Shown in pieces: positions 8,350-17,589 of a stretch of 64,000 bases of DNA (position 1 is its first letter; each line of letters opens with the position of its first letter). This stretch comes from CAZGUG01 sp964625335. Its GTDB lineage: Bacteria > Bacillota > Clostridia > Ch29. Made by a program: the position numbers and the translations under genes. A model generated the notes under the pieces. That model had not been told where the DNA came from and made no database searches. It saw only the letters and a program-made list of their open reading frames with translations. The stretch lies in NCBI GenBank assembly GCA_964625335.1, contig CAZVBE010000007.1, forward strand, positions 25,779 through 89,778. Direction: 5' to 3'.

Positions 8350-9543
8350 TTATAATATTTTCATTTCCCGGCCTACCTTTTGGAATATGTCTGCTGCGCG
8401 GTCAAGCTGCTGCTTTGTGTGTTCGGCGGTGACTATGGTCCTTACCCTGGCGGTACCCTTAGGTACGGTGGGGAATGCAATGCCCTGAGCGAACACTCCC
8501 TCTTCGAACAGCCTGTCGCTAAACTTCATCGCTTTTGCCTCTTGGCCTATTATTACGGGAGTTATCGGTGTTTGGCTTCTGCCTGTGTTAAATCCAAGGT
8601 CCTCCAGCTTCGCTTTGAAATACCTTGCATTGTCCCACAGCCTGTCGGTGTACTGTGTGGATTCCATAAGCATTTTCACCGCTTGTATGACCGCTCCCAC
8701 CACAGCCGGCGGATGGGCTGTGCTGAACAAAAAGGGCCTGCCCCTATGCTTGAGCCAGTCCACCAGCACCTGGGTACCGGCAACATAGCCTCCCATTACA
8801 CCTATAGCCTTTGAAAGGGTACCTATGGTAAAATCCACCCTCCCGTGAAGCCCGAAATGGTCAACAGTACCCCTGCCGCTTTCTCCCAGGACACCGCTGG
8901 CATGGGCATCGTCAATATAGGTCATGCACTCGTACCTTTCCGCAAGCTCTACTATCTCGGGCAGCTTCGCAATATCTCCATCCATACTGAACACCCCGTC
9001 AGTGATAATAAGACGGTTCCTGTACCTGTGGCTGTTTTCCCTCAGTACCCTTTCCAGGTCATCCATATCCGAATGTTTAAACCTCACGGTTTTCGCCTTG
9101 GAAAGGCGGCAGCCGTCGATAATGCTTGCATGATTGAGCTCATCGGATATAATAAGGTCCCCGTCCTCCATAACCGCCGGAATGGTACCCGAGTTGCAGG
9201 TAAGACCCGATTGGAAAACGATAACCGCTTCCTCCCTTTTGAACTCTGCCAATACCTCTTCCATTTGATTATGTATATCCATGGTACCTATTATGGTCCT
9301 TACCGCTCCCGCCCCTGCACCGTATTTTTCCACCGCCTGTATGGCAGCCTTTTTAAGCCGTGGGTGGTTGGCAAATCCAAGATAGTTGTTGGAAGAAAGG
9401 TTAATTACCTCCTTGCCGTTAATAACCGACAGGGCTCCCGAAGGTCCCTGGAGCTCGGGAAGCTTACGATATACTCCCTGCTCCCTTAGTTCTCCGATTT
9501 TATCCTTTAAATACTGCATTTCATGCACACCAGACATTTTCAT
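8350..9543 (-). CDS. kbl: Glycine C-acetyltransferase (2-amino-3-ketobutyrate CoA ligase)
   Basis: This PLP enzyme cleaves 2-amino-3-ketobutyrate with CoA into glycine and acetyl-CoA, the second step of threonine catabolism. The 397 residues include SSNNYLGFANHP, GAGAGAVRTIIGT and the PLP-binding lysine in TLSKAIGVMGGYVAG (near residue 243), with the aspartate in YIDDAHASGVLG. 8-amino-7-oxononanoate synthase (BioF) is the closest alternative family, but the tdh gene immediately upstream decides for Kbl. The gap to tdh is only six bases. Confidence 0.94.
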   Translation of the reverse strand: MKMSGVHEMQYLKDKIGELREQGVYRKLPELQGPSGALSVINGKEVINLSSNNYLGFANHPRLKKAAIQAVEKYGAGAGAVRTIIGTMDIHNQMEEVLAEFKREEAVIVFQSGLTCNSGTIPAVMEDGDLIISDELNHASIIDGCRLSKAKTVRFKHSDMDDLERVLRENSHRYRNRLIITDGVFSMDGDIAKLPEIVELAERYECMTYIDDAHASGVLGESGRGTVDHFGLHGRVDFTIGTLSKAIGVMGGYVAGTQVLVDWLKHRGRPFLFSTAHPPAVVGAVIQAVKMLMESTQYTDRLWDNARYFKAKLEDLGFNTGRSQTPITPVIIGQEAKAMKFSDRLFEEGVFAQGIAFPTVPKGTARVRTIVTAEHTKQQLDRAADIFQKVGREMKIL

Positions 9544-9549
9544 TCCTCC

Positions 9550-10596
9550 TTACCTGTTGGGATATAGTATAACCTTGCCGCAATTGCCCGAATCCATAAG
9601 CTCCATGCCCTTTTGGTATTCTTCCAGGGAAAAATGGTGGGTAATAACCGGCTGGATATTCAGCCTTCCCGAAGCCAAAAGTCCCTTGACCCGGAACCAC
9701 GTGTCGTACATCTGTCTTCCAGTTATTCCCTTCACGGTTACTCCTTTGAATATTAACTTCTCGCTCAGCTCAAGCTCCACAGGTTTTGACGGCAGTCCCA
9801 GCAGCGAAATCCTTCCCCCTCGCTTTACCATATCAAGTGACTGCTTAATGACATTAATACTGCCGGACATTTCCGCAACAACATCCACACCGTGACCGCC
9901 TGTTTCCTCAAGTATACCTTCCAATACATTCTCCCTTGACGCATTAAAGACCCTGTTGGCTCCCAACTTTTTTGCAAGGTCTATTCTGTATTCATTAATA
10001 TCGCTGGCAAATACCGCAGATGCTCCCACCGCCCTTGCTACAGCGACCGCCATCAGACCTATCGGTCCGCAGCCGGTTATAAGTACCGTCCTGCCTATGA
10101 TATCTCCCGAAAGCAGCGTATGTACGGCATTCCCAAGGGGTTCCTGGATGGACGCCAGCCCGGGGTCTATGCCTTTGTCATTAACCCATGCGTTAGATTC
10201 AGGAATAGCCACATATTCGGCAAACACTCCGTCCACATCCACCCCGAGTATATGCGTGTCCATACACACATGCCCTTTTCCGGTGAGACATAAGGGACAT
10301 CTGCCGCATACAATATGGGTCTCGGCCGAAACCAGGTCCCCTGCCTTTACGGAAGTGACACCCTTTCCTGTCTCTACTACCTCTCCGCAAAACTCATGAC
10401 CCATTATTTTGGGTGGCTTGATCCTGCCCTGTGCCCATTCATTCCACATATAAATGTGATGATCGGTACCGCAAATGGAAGCAGCCAAAACCTTAACCAG
10501 TATTTCTCCGGGACCTGTGGCAGGTATATCAACCTGCAGCAGTTCACCCCCCGGTGCTGCCGTTTTCTTTACCACGGCCTTCATTTGTCCTTTCAT
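9550..10596 (-). CDS. tdh: L-threonine 3-dehydrogenase, zinc-dependent
   Basis: This medium-chain alcohol dehydrogenase oxidises L-threonine to 2-amino-3-ketobutyrate with NAD+. Catalytic zinc ligands are visible in ASICGTDHHIYMWNEW and GHEFCGEVVE. The structural zinc loop is CGRCPLCLTGKGHVC, and the nucleotide fold contains GCGPIGLMAVAVARAVGA. The ATG at 10596, behind GGAGGGGG, is chosen; the longer reading frame to 10689 adds 31 residues without family similarity. Together with kbl it makes a two-gene threonine-to-glycine operon. The intergenic region to the divergent htrA gene should hold both promoters. Confidence 0.95.
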   Translation of the reverse strand: MKGQMKAVVKKTAAPGGELLQVDIPATGPGEILVKVLAASICGTDHHIYMWNEWAQGRIKPPKIMGHEFCGEVVETGKGVTSVKAGDLVSAETHIVCGRCPLCLTGKGHVCMDTHILGVDVDGVFAEYVAIPESNAWVNDKGIDPGLASIQEPLGNAVHTLLSGDIIGRTVLITGCGPIGLMAVAVARAVGASAVFASDINEYRIDLAKKLGANRVFNASRENVLEGILEETGGHGVDVVAEMSGSINVIKQSLDMVKRGGRISLLGLPSKPVELELSEKLIFKGVTVKGITGRQMYDTWFRVKGLLASGRLNIQPVITHHFSLEEYQKGMELMDSGNCGKVILYPNR

Positions 10597-10859
10597 ATAT
10601 CTTCCCCCTCCGATACCGGACATATGTCCGGCTATTGACTTGAAACCCTCCACTAATATTATACTATAGGTTAATCCAATTTCCTCCATACATTAAAAAA
10701 AATGATAGCCGGCTCACTGTCATATTTGCATGGATATTTAAATACTTGCCTGCAATTCTATTATTCCTGTAATTGATTTTTATTGCCATTGGTTTTAGAA
10801 TATAATATTAGGGTAGATATAAAAATAGTTTTATTACATTCAAAAAGGAGGCTGAAAAC

Positions 10860-12029
10860 ATGGACGGCTACACACCCGAAAACCCGAATGACGGCAATTA
10901 TCACAGAGAGCACCCCCGTCGACGGTCCGGCGCCTTTAAAGCCTTTTTATTTGCCCTGATAGGGGCAATGGTGGGAAGCCTTTTTACTATCTATTTTATG
11001 CCGGTTATACTGGAAAATAATATTATTCAACCACCGCCCGGTGGTCAGTCCCAGATAATTATAGAACCAAAGCAGGACATTTCTATCGTGCCCGCAGTTG
11101 CACAAAAAGCCACTCCTGCAGTTGTTGGGGTTACCACCGTAACCCTCCAGAGGGATATGTACTTTGGTACCCTGCGCCGGGGTCAGGGAGTGGGTTCAGG
11201 ATTTATAGTAAATTCGGATGGATATATTTTAACCAATGACCATGTAATTAACAGCGGCCAGGCTGAAGAAATCACCGTTTTGTTCAACGACGGAACTGAA
11301 AAAAATGCAAAGGTTTTGTGGAACAGCAGCGCCCTTGATATGGCCGTTCTCAAGGTGGACGCCCAAAACCTGCCGGTGGTGGATTTAGGGGACAGCGATG
11401 CTCTTATAGTAGGGGAAATCGCTGTCGCCATTGGCAATCCCCTGGGGCTTGACTTTCAGCGAAGCGTTACGTCGGGAGTTATAAGCGGCCTCCACAGGAC
11501 CGTTCAGTTATCTCAAACAGAAATAATGGAAGACCTGATACAAACGGATGCGTCGATAAATCCGGGTAACAGCGGCGGACCCCTTTTAGACGCCAAGGGC
11601 GAGGTAATTGGAATAAATACCGCCAAGATTTCGTCCAACGTGGCGGAAGGGCTTGGATTTGCCATACCTATAAATCAGGCCAAGCCTATATTGGAGCAGA
11701 TAATTGAAGAGGGTAAATTCACCATGGTGTATCTTGGCATAAGCGGCATTGACGTTCAGGCGGTAAGACGGCAGTTCAATATAGATATCAGCATTGATGA
11801 AGGCGTTTATGTGTTTGAAGTGGAGCAAGACACCCCTGTTGACATTGCCGGTATAACCGCCGGCGATATAATCACCGAACTAAACGGTAAGGAAATAAAC
11901 GGGATGAGCCAGCTGACCCGGGAGCTTCACAAATACAAGCCCGGTGATACCATAACTGTAACATATTACAGAGGGAAAACCGAAAACAACGTGGAGGTTA
12001 AGCTGGTTGCCCGGCCAGAGGGCCTTTAA
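10860..12029 (+). CDS. HtrA/DegP-like membrane-anchored serine protease with PDZ domain
   Basis: This envelope quality-control protease has a cytoplasmic N-terminal tail, one membrane segment at about residues 27-50, a trypsin-like domain and one C-terminal PDZ domain. The catalytic triad is readable: H128 in LTNDHVIN, D160 in ALDMAVLKV and S238 in NPGNSGGPL. The PDZ domain spans roughly residues 290-385, with the DTPVDIAGITAGDIITELNG ligand region. The start at 10860 has AAGGAGG nine bases upstream. It is transcribed alone and divergently from tdh. The family usually responds to envelope stress; no specific regulator is visible. Confidence 0.94.
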   Translation: MDGYTPENPNDGNYHREHPRRRSGAFKAFLFALIGAMVGSLFTIYFMPVILENNIIQPPPGGQSQIIIEPKQDISIVPAVAQKATPAVVGVTTVTLQRDMYFGTLRRGQGVGSGFIVNSDGYILTNDHVINSGQAEEITVLFNDGTEKNAKVLWNSSALDMAVLKVDAQNLPVVDLGDSDALIVGEIAVAIGNPLGLDFQRSVTSGVISGLHRTVQLSQTEIMEDLIQTDASINPGNSGGPLLDAKGEVIGINTAKISSNVAEGLGFAIPINQAKPILEQIIEEGKFTMVYLGISGIDVQAVRRQFNIDISIDEGVYVFEVEQDTPVDIAGITAGDIITELNGKEINGMSQLTRELHKYKPGDTITVTYYRGKTENNVEVKLVARPEGL

Positions 12030-12063
12030 AAAATGTATCGGTCCTTTGACCGATACATTTTTT
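12028..12063. terminator. Bidirectional terminator between htrA-like gene and B3/B4 gene
   Basis: AAAAAATGTATCGGTC pairs perfectly with GACCGATACATTTTTT. The A and T runs on both sides suit termination of both the plus-strand protease gene and the convergent minus-strand gene ending at 12068. Confidence 0.9.
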
Positions 12064-12067
12064 CCTT

Positions 12068-12769
12068 TTACAGTTCCACCTCATTGTTTTGTATATTGAC
12101 AACATGCCTTTCCACCCTGCACCCGAAATGTTTTTCAAGCAGCACGGCAAGGCGATTTCTTGCCTCCAGCATTCTGTTGCAGTTTTCTCCCATAAAACCG
12201 TCAATAGGGAAAAATATATTGCGGCTGTCAGCGGTTACCTTGCCCCTGTCGCTCTGCCGCCATATCCATTTTCTTGTCCTTATTCTTTTATCATCCGCGT
12301 AAACAAGCTCTCCGGGCTCCACCGCTTCCTGTTCAGTTTCCCCCAGCGGTATAAAGGTATCGCCTTCTGTGGCAAACCTTACGGCTATATCTCCCTCAAG
12401 GGCATCCATATCATGGGCCCCCATCGGAAGCATATATTCCATGGATACCGCATTGGCAAGGTCCACCACCGGATTTATCGATGGCAGGACACCACCCTTT
12501 GCCACTCTCTTTACCATAGCCTCGATGGAACTCATGTATTTGTTGGGATTATACCCCAGTTTGGAGAATGCCATCCTGTAAGGGACTATTTTCCTGTTTG
12601 TCTTAATATCAGTGTCACCTATTTCTTCCCTTATCTTCTCCATTGAAGTCCTTAAGAGTTCTTTGGCTTCCTGTTCCCAAACCCTGTTGTCTATACCGTA
12701 TGCCGCCACTACTGCAAAACAAACATTTGGCAGCCCTTCAAACACCTCAGGATATACTATGAATTTCAT
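12068..12769 (-). CDS. B3/B4 domain protein (phenylalanyl-tRNA synthetase beta-like editing domain)
   Basis: The 233-residue protein matches stand-alone B3/B4 domain proteins, related to the editing domain of PheRS beta. Recognisable parts are NRKIVPYRMAFSKLGYNPNKY, SINPVVDLANAVSM, GAHDMDAL and the C-terminal FFPIDGFMGENCNRMLEA. Such proteins are suspected of hydrolysing misacylated tRNA, but the activity of this subgroup is not demonstrated to my knowledge. The ATG at 12769 follows AGGAGGG. It is convergent with the htrA-like gene. Confidence 0.85.
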   Translation of the reverse strand: MKFIVYPEVFEGLPNVCFAVVAAYGIDNRVWEQEAKELLRTSMEKIREEIGDTDIKTNRKIVPYRMAFSKLGYNPNKYMSSIEAMVKRVAKGGVLPSINPVVDLANAVSMEYMLPMGAHDMDALEGDIAVRFATEGDTFIPLGETEQEAVEPGELVYADDKRIRTRKWIWRQSDRGKVTADSRNIFFPIDGFMGENCNRMLEARNRLAVLLEKHFGCRVERHVVNIQNNEVEL

Positions 12770-12826
12770 TGAACTCCCTCCTTTTCACTTTTTAGGTTAC
12801 CCGCATAAAAATATATAAATCTGTTA

Positions 12827-13918
12827 TTATGACTGTGCCAACCCTTCAAGGGCAGCCTTAACCTCTTTCAAGACATATTCGTTCTTCTCGCAGTCGAGGC
12901 TTTCTGTGAGCATTTCCCTTGCTCTTTCTCCGTCTATTTGTCCCACTGCCCAGGCAGCATGCCCCCTGATAGTGGGCGACGGATGCTCCAGCGCCGTTTT
13001 CAGGGCTCCTAAACCCTTCTTATCTCCGAGGTTGCCAAGGGCTATTACTGCGTTTCTTTTAAGGAGGTTTAGCCCCCTCCAGCCCAAAGCACTGTGCCTG
13101 TACCTTCTGTCAAACTCCGTCCTGTCCATGTTGACCAGTTCCTCCAACCCAACACTGTTTTCCTCCCCTTTACAAAGACTGCTGCTGCTGTTATGGGGAC
13201 AACTCAAAAGGCACCTGTCGCATCCATAAACACTGGTTCCCATTTTGCCCCTTATTTCCCGGGGTATAACACCCCTTTTTTGTGTCAGAAAGGAAATGCA
13301 TTTCCGGGCATCCAGTGTATAGGGTTTTACCAGTGCGCCGGTGGGACAGTTTTCAATACAACGGGTACATCTGCCGCAATCGCCTTCCAGGGGACTATCC
13401 GGCTCAAGCTCCAGGTTTGTCAGCATCTCTCCCAGAAATACCCCCGACCCCGATGAAGGGGTGATTATGGAACAGTTCTTACCATACCATCCTATACCTG
13501 ACCGGCAGGCAACCTCCCTGTCTGCAAGGGGTCCCGTATCTACCATAATTGCGTACCGGAATCCTTCCACCCTTTCGGAAATATACCCGGCAGATTGCTC
13601 CAGTTTTGATTTAAGCAGCCGGTGATAATCCTCCCCCGTTGCGCTTCCGCTAATAGTTCCGTTCAGGCCCATGGTCTGCATATTTTGATAAAGAGCGTAG
13701 GGATAAGCAACGGCGATTATTGACCTCACCCAGTCATAGTGCACACATGGGCAGCATCGTTCCTGCAGGCTTCCCTTTTCAAAGCCCGACAGATAGCCCG
13801 AACTTCGTCTTTCGTCCAGTACCTTTTCCAGCCTTTCAAAGGGCCCGGGATGGGTAAATCCCACAGAGCATACTCCCAGTTGTGTTATATATTCCCTGAT
13901 TTGCTCCTTTGTAATCAT
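12827..13918 (-). CDS. queG: Epoxyqueuosine reductase
   Basis: QueG reduces epoxyqueuosine to queuosine in tRNA, using cobalamin and two [4Fe-4S] clusters. The clusters are indicated by CGRCTRCIENCPTGAL and YGCDRCLLSCPHN. The N-terminal part has the expected VAYPYAL and MVDTGPLADREVA stretches. The C-terminus carries HEAT-like repeats (IALGNLGDKKGLGALKTAL, AAWAVGQIDGERAREML). The ATG at 13918 has GGAGG nine bases upstream; the frame runs to 13939 but without a site. Cobalamin dependence fits an organism with the cob genes at the left end. Confidence 0.93.
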   Translation of the reverse strand: MITKEQIREYITQLGVCSVGFTHPGPFERLEKVLDERRSSGYLSGFEKGSLQERCCPCVHYDWVRSIIAVAYPYALYQNMQTMGLNGTISGSATGEDYHRLLKSKLEQSAGYISERVEGFRYAIMVDTGPLADREVACRSGIGWYGKNCSIITPSSGSGVFLGEMLTNLELEPDSPLEGDCGRCTRCIENCPTGALVKPYTLDARKCISFLTQKRGVIPREIRGKMGTSVYGCDRCLLSCPHNSSSSLCKGEENSVGLEELVNMDRTEFDRRYRHSALGWRGLNLLKRNAVIALGNLGDKKGLGALKTALEHPSPTIRGHAAWAVGQIDGERAREMLTESLDCEKNEYVLKEVKAALEGLAQS

Positions 13919-14342
13919 ACAAAAATGCCTCCATAACATTCAATTATTTCTACTATAGAACAGTTTTTTATATTATACCACGCCTGTCAATTCAAATTAT
14001 CGATATATGTCGTTAATATGACAAGGTGCCTTATCAGCGCCGTCATTGGCGTCTAGTATGTTATAAAACAATAAAACACTAATTATTTTGTTTGCGCGTA
14101 TTTAGCGAAAACTGTCTGACAATGAACCCACGAAGCAAAGTATCCGTTTTATTGAAGAAAAGCAAATGACCCATTAGGACAAGTTTCTTATAGGATTGGT
14201 GCTAATATTGAATTGTCAACGCATGTGACAGGCGGGCCAAGGCTTCGGCAGGAAATGGGAGAGGGGGTGATGAACGGATCCGACTGCTTCACTGAGGGCC
14301 CGGCCAAAGGATAGAATTAAAATAAAAGGAAGGAGAGAAAAA
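13919..14342 (+). other. Gene-free leader region before the first M14 peptidase gene
   Basis: About 420 bases without a credible gene. The left half is AT-rich and should contain queG's promoter on the minus strand. The part from about 14213 to 14325 is GC-rich and can fold: TGTCA/TGACA arms at 14215-14231, then CGGGCC (about 14232) pairing with GGCCCG (about 14308), enclosing a CGGATCCG palindrome and GTGA/TCAC arms. It ends 15 bases before a GGAGAG ribosome site. I compared it by eye with common riboswitch consensus sequences and found no match. Confidence 0.35.
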
Positions 14343-16619
14343 ATGAAAAAGCGAATTTGGTTAATTTTACTTACAGCAGCTTTGGTTTTAGGTCTTACAT
14401 TGCCCACCGCCTTAGCAGCACCTTACTGGGATGCACCGGTAGATTATTCGGAGGGTTCAAGAACCTACACCAACTATACATACTATTCCGAAATAGCGCA
14501 GATTTTGAGGGATATTGAAACCACCAGCAACCGTGTTCAAATCGAGGTTATAGGCCAATCAGCCGCAGGCCACGACCTTTTCCTGGCAATTGTTTCGGAT
14601 CCATCATCCGGAGGCAGGCTGGGAAGATATCAGGCTTTCCGCAATACAATGCTCAAAGACCCCCAAAAAGCCCAGGAAATGATGGAACAGGGCAATGCAG
14701 ATTTCAAGGTTCCCATATTCATTAATGCCAGTATCCACGGGAATGAACCGACGGGAACGGACGCCGCCCTCAGGATGCTAAAAACCCTGGCTTATGAAGA
14801 TACCGAAGAGGTTCAAAACATTCTGGAAAACACCATCGTTTTAATCAACATTTCCCAAAACCCCGACGGCAGAATAGTAAAAACCAGAGCCAACAGTGTG
14901 GGCACCGATGTAAACAGGGATTTCATTACCCAGTCCCAGCCCGAATCGAAAATAACGGTTGAGCAGATAGTAAGATGGAACCCGATGATTTTCCTTGACC
15001 TGCACGGCCATGTTAATCCTATGCTGATAGAGCCCTGCACGCCCCCCCACAACCCCAACTACGAATACGACCTGTTTATAAAATGGGCCTTTGACCAGGC
15101 AGTGGCTATGGGTGAAGCGGTTAAGGCAAATACAAGCTATAATTACCAGATTCCCTACCGTGACAGAGCTGCAGGCTGGGATGATTACCCACCTATTTTC
15201 ACCCCCATGTATGCCATGTACCACGGGGCCTATGGCCATACGCTCGAAACGCCAAGGGCAAGCAACGAGGGACTGGATGCCCATTATTACGCCATTATGG
15301 CGGCGGCCACCTTTGCTGCCGACAACAAAATGGAGATGTTCCATGACCAGATAGAAATCTACAAGCGGGGCATAACTTCATACTTCCAGGACGAAAAGGG
15401 ATTCCCGGAGGCTTACATTATACCTGTAGACAAAGACAACCAGATGGACCCCATACAGGCTGCCCGGGTGGTGGATTTCTTACTATTTAACGACATTGAA
15501 GTCAAGGAAGCCCGCCGTCCCTTTACGGCAGACGGAGCAGAATACCCCGCCGGAACCTATGTGGTCATGATGAACCAGCCCAAGCGGGGCCTTGCCAATA
15601 CCATACTGTGGGAAGGCGAAGACATAAGCGATGATATAAGCTCCATGTACGATATCTCGGGCTGGAACATTCCCGAAACGTGGGGTATAAACCGTGTGGC
15701 GGTAACATCGGGGTTCAATGCCCAGCTAACCGATGTGAACAAAGCCGGCTATCCCAAGGGTACAATACCCTCCCAGGCCCAATACTATGTGATACCCAAC
15801 TACACAAACAATGCAATTAAAGCCGTAAACAGACTCCTTGACCTTGATTTGCCGGTTGGCATGGTGAGCGGGGAACTTGAAGGCTTTGGCGCAGGCGCCT
15901 TTTTGGTTCCTGCCAAAGGAAACAACCAGGTAATGGGTGAACTGGCCCGTGAATACAACCTGGAGATTGGCGGCGTTTCAGAGGCTGATGTTGAGGTAAA
16001 AGAACTGCGTAAACCCAAAATTGCGGTTCACACGCCCTGGGACGCTGAGTTTGTACTTGAAAATATGGGCTTTGACGTCGAATACTTAAGCGAAACGGCG
16101 GTCAGGAATAATATACAGGATTACGACGTACTTGTGAACTATTACAACAGGACAAATGCTGCTACCAGAAACGCTGTTCGCGGCTTTGTATCCGGCGGCG
16201 GAGGGTATGTGGGCCTTGGCGCAAACAGTATAGCCATGGCTGCTAATACGGGCCTTTTGGATGTCAGCTACAATTCCGGAGGTTCAAACGACAATGGTGT
16301 AATCCGGGTTACTAACGACCCCGGTGCCCTGGTCACCGCCAACTATCCCGCAGAAGGCTTCGGCTTTGTTTACCGTCCCGGATGGATTACCCGGGTGGGA
16401 GAAGGCGTCAGTGTGGCAGCCACCATCATTGACAGCCCGGATTTCTTCATGGCCGGCCACTGGAGGAACAGAAAAGATGCCCAGGGAAGCCCTGTAATAG
16501 CATACGGCGATTACGGTGAAGGAAAAGCTGTCGTTTTCGGGACCGAGCCTGTTTTCAGGGCCCATCCGGAAGGGTATTTCCGCTCGGTTGCCAATGCAAT
16601 TTTTTATACCCTGGACTAG
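14343..16619 (+). CDS. Secreted M14-family zinc metallopeptidase
   Basis: A 758-residue exported peptidase with a signal peptide (positively charged start, LILLTAALVLGLTLPTALAA, cleavage near residue 26). The M14 catalytic domain follows: zinc ligands H132 and E135 in SIHGNEPTG, H221 in FLDLHGH, the N191-R192 pair in DVNRDF and the catalytic glutamate in HTLETPRAS (near 302). About 400 residues after the catalytic core include a segment around 560-740 (VHTPWDAEFVLENMGFDVEY, GGGGYVGLGANSIA) that resembles a glutamine-amidotransferase-like fold. It is exported and probably degrades peptides or cell wall peptides outside the cell. It is followed by a strong terminator and the LuxR-type gene. Confidence 0.9.
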   Translation: MKKRIWLILLTAALVLGLTLPTALAAPYWDAPVDYSEGSRTYTNYTYYSEIAQILRDIETTSNRVQIEVIGQSAAGHDLFLAIVSDPSSGGRLGRYQAFRNTMLKDPQKAQEMMEQGNADFKVPIFINASIHGNEPTGTDAALRMLKTLAYEDTEEVQNILENTIVLINISQNPDGRIVKTRANSVGTDVNRDFITQSQPESKITVEQIVRWNPMIFLDLHGHVNPMLIEPCTPPHNPNYEYDLFIKWAFDQAVAMGEAVKANTSYNYQIPYRDRAAGWDDYPPIFTPMYAMYHGAYGHTLETPRASNEGLDAHYYAIMAAATFAADNKMEMFHDQIEIYKRGITSYFQDEKGFPEAYIIPVDKDNQMDPIQAARVVDFLLFNDIEVKEARRPFTADGAEYPAGTYVVMMNQPKRGLANTILWEGEDISDDISSMYDISGWNIPETWGINRVAVTSGFNAQLTDVNKAGYPKGTIPSQAQYYVIPNYTNNAIKAVNRLLDLDLPVGMVSGELEGFGAGAFLVPAKGNNQVMGELAREYNLEIGGVSEADVEVKELRKPKIAVHTPWDAEFVLENMGFDVEYLSETAVRNNIQDYDVLVNYYNRTNAATRNAVRGFVSGGGGYVGLGANSIAMAANTGLLDVSYNSGGSNDNGVIRVTNDPGALVTANYPAEGFGFVYRPGWITRVGEGVSVAATIIDSPDFFMAGHWRNRKDAQGSPVIAYGDYGEGKAVVFGTEPVFRAHPEGYFRSVANAIFYTLD

Positions 16620-16620
16620 C

Positions 16621-16656
16621 AAAAAACGAGGGGCGGCTTGCCGCCCCTCGTTTTTT
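16621..16656 (+). terminator. Strong terminator after first M14 peptidase
   Basis: AACGAGGGGCGGC-TTG-CCGCCCCTCGTTTTTT, a 13-base-pair GC-rich stem with a T6 run directly after the stop codon. A-rich bases on the left may allow it to work for the convergent regulator gene too. Confidence 0.93.
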
Positions 16657-16704
16657 AAATAAGTATCTCTGTTTACTATATCCCGGGTTGATAAAATTAT
16701 ATTT

Positions 16705-17328
16705 CTATTGATTTTTAATCCTTGAGAAAAACATATTTCTGGTCTTAACTCCCAGTTTCTTAAAAATACTGCTTACATGTGTTTTTACGGTTGTTTCCGA
16801 TATAAACAGAGCGGCTGCTATTTCTTTATTGGTATATCTGTGTGTGAGCAGAGAATATACGTCCCTTTCCCTGATTGTCAGGTCAACATTTCCGGGTATA
16901 TCCCCATTAAAATCCACATGATCTTTCCTTGTAATCATTTTTTTAAAGGTTTTCGGAATTACCATTATGTCGTTCAGGCAAATAGCCTCCAATATAAACG
17001 GAAGCTGATACATGTTAATAGGTTGAAAGTAGCTGTCAATATCGCTCTCAAGCGCTTTAAAAAACAAATTATGGTCGTCGCTTTCATCCAACATTATTAC
17101 AGCCGTCTTTAAGCAAACGGTCTTTATCGTCTTTATGACTTTCAAAGCCATGTCCTTATCTTCGTTTGCACATATTGCTATATCCGGCTGTATATCTGTA
17201 ATGGTATTACTTATCACGTCCAAGTCAGCCTGGGGTATTATTTTAACTATATGATTTGTATATTCGGATAAAAATTTGTTCACATTAAGGTATTTTTTAT
17301 CCGAAGCAACAATAACAATTCGCAGCAT
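16705..17328 (-). CDS. LuxR/NarL-type regulator with degenerate receiver domain
   Basis: The C-terminal 65 residues are a GerE/LuxR helix-turn-helix (LTIRERDVYSLLTHRYTNKE, then AAALFISETTVKTHVSSIFK). The N-terminal 120 residues have the predicted alternation of a response-regulator receiver, but key residues are absent. The expected acidic pair after strand 1 reads ASDKK, and the phospho-acceptor position after strand 3 reads DIAICANED, with no aspartate where LLD is usual. It is therefore probably not controlled by phosphorylation, or by an unusual means. No histidine kinase is adjacent. It lies between two secreted M14 peptidase genes and is divergent from the second, so these are its most likely targets (inference). 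Confidence 0.85.
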   Translation of the reverse strand: MLRIVIVASDKKYLNVNKFLSEYTNHIVKIIPQADLDVISNTITDIQPDIAICANEDKDMALKVIKTIKTVCLKTAVIMLDESDDHNLFFKALESDIDSYFQPINMYQLPFILEAICLNDIMVIPKTFKKMITRKDHVDFNGDIPGNVDLTIRERDVYSLLTHRYTNKEIAAALFISETTVKTHVSSIFKKLGVKTRNMFFSRIKNQ

Positions 17329-17589
17329 TTTGCAAAAACCTCCTCAGGAAAGGTTGATTGGAAACAATCGCTTAAATTTCGGGGGTTTATTACATTTTAT
17401 TACATTACTATTATATTTTTCCTATATACTAATTCGCAGCTAATCCGGATATTCCTTCTTTTTTCCTTTTGCCGTCGTATAAAAATCCTACCAAAAGTAG
17501 GACATGGTTGTATATTACCCGATAGGATATTCTATTAAAATTTAATATGCAGCACCAAGGAAAATAATAAATATAAGGAGTGGGGAAAA
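17329..17589 (+). promoter_or_regulatory. Divergent control region between luxR-type gene and second M14 gene
   Basis: This 260-base AT-rich region separates the two divergent starts. It contains a short dyad, TCCTAC-N5-GTAGGA (17486-17502), about 90 bases before the peptidase start, and a further TAGGA half nearby at about 17522. This is a possible binding site for the LuxR-type protein, but only by position and symmetry. TATACTAATT and TATATTTTT stretches could be -10 elements. AAGGAG at 17574 is the ribosome site of the peptidase. Confidence 0.4.

Noticed and set aside
14213..14325. Cyclic di-GMP riboswitch in the M14 leader
   Set aside because: The conserved core stretches of the two c-di-GMP classes are not found; only GATGAA-like resemblance.
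14216..14407. Minus-strand reading frame of 63 residues before the first M14 peptidase
   Set aside because: Overlaps the peptidase start and has no ribosome site; better read as antisense of the leader region.
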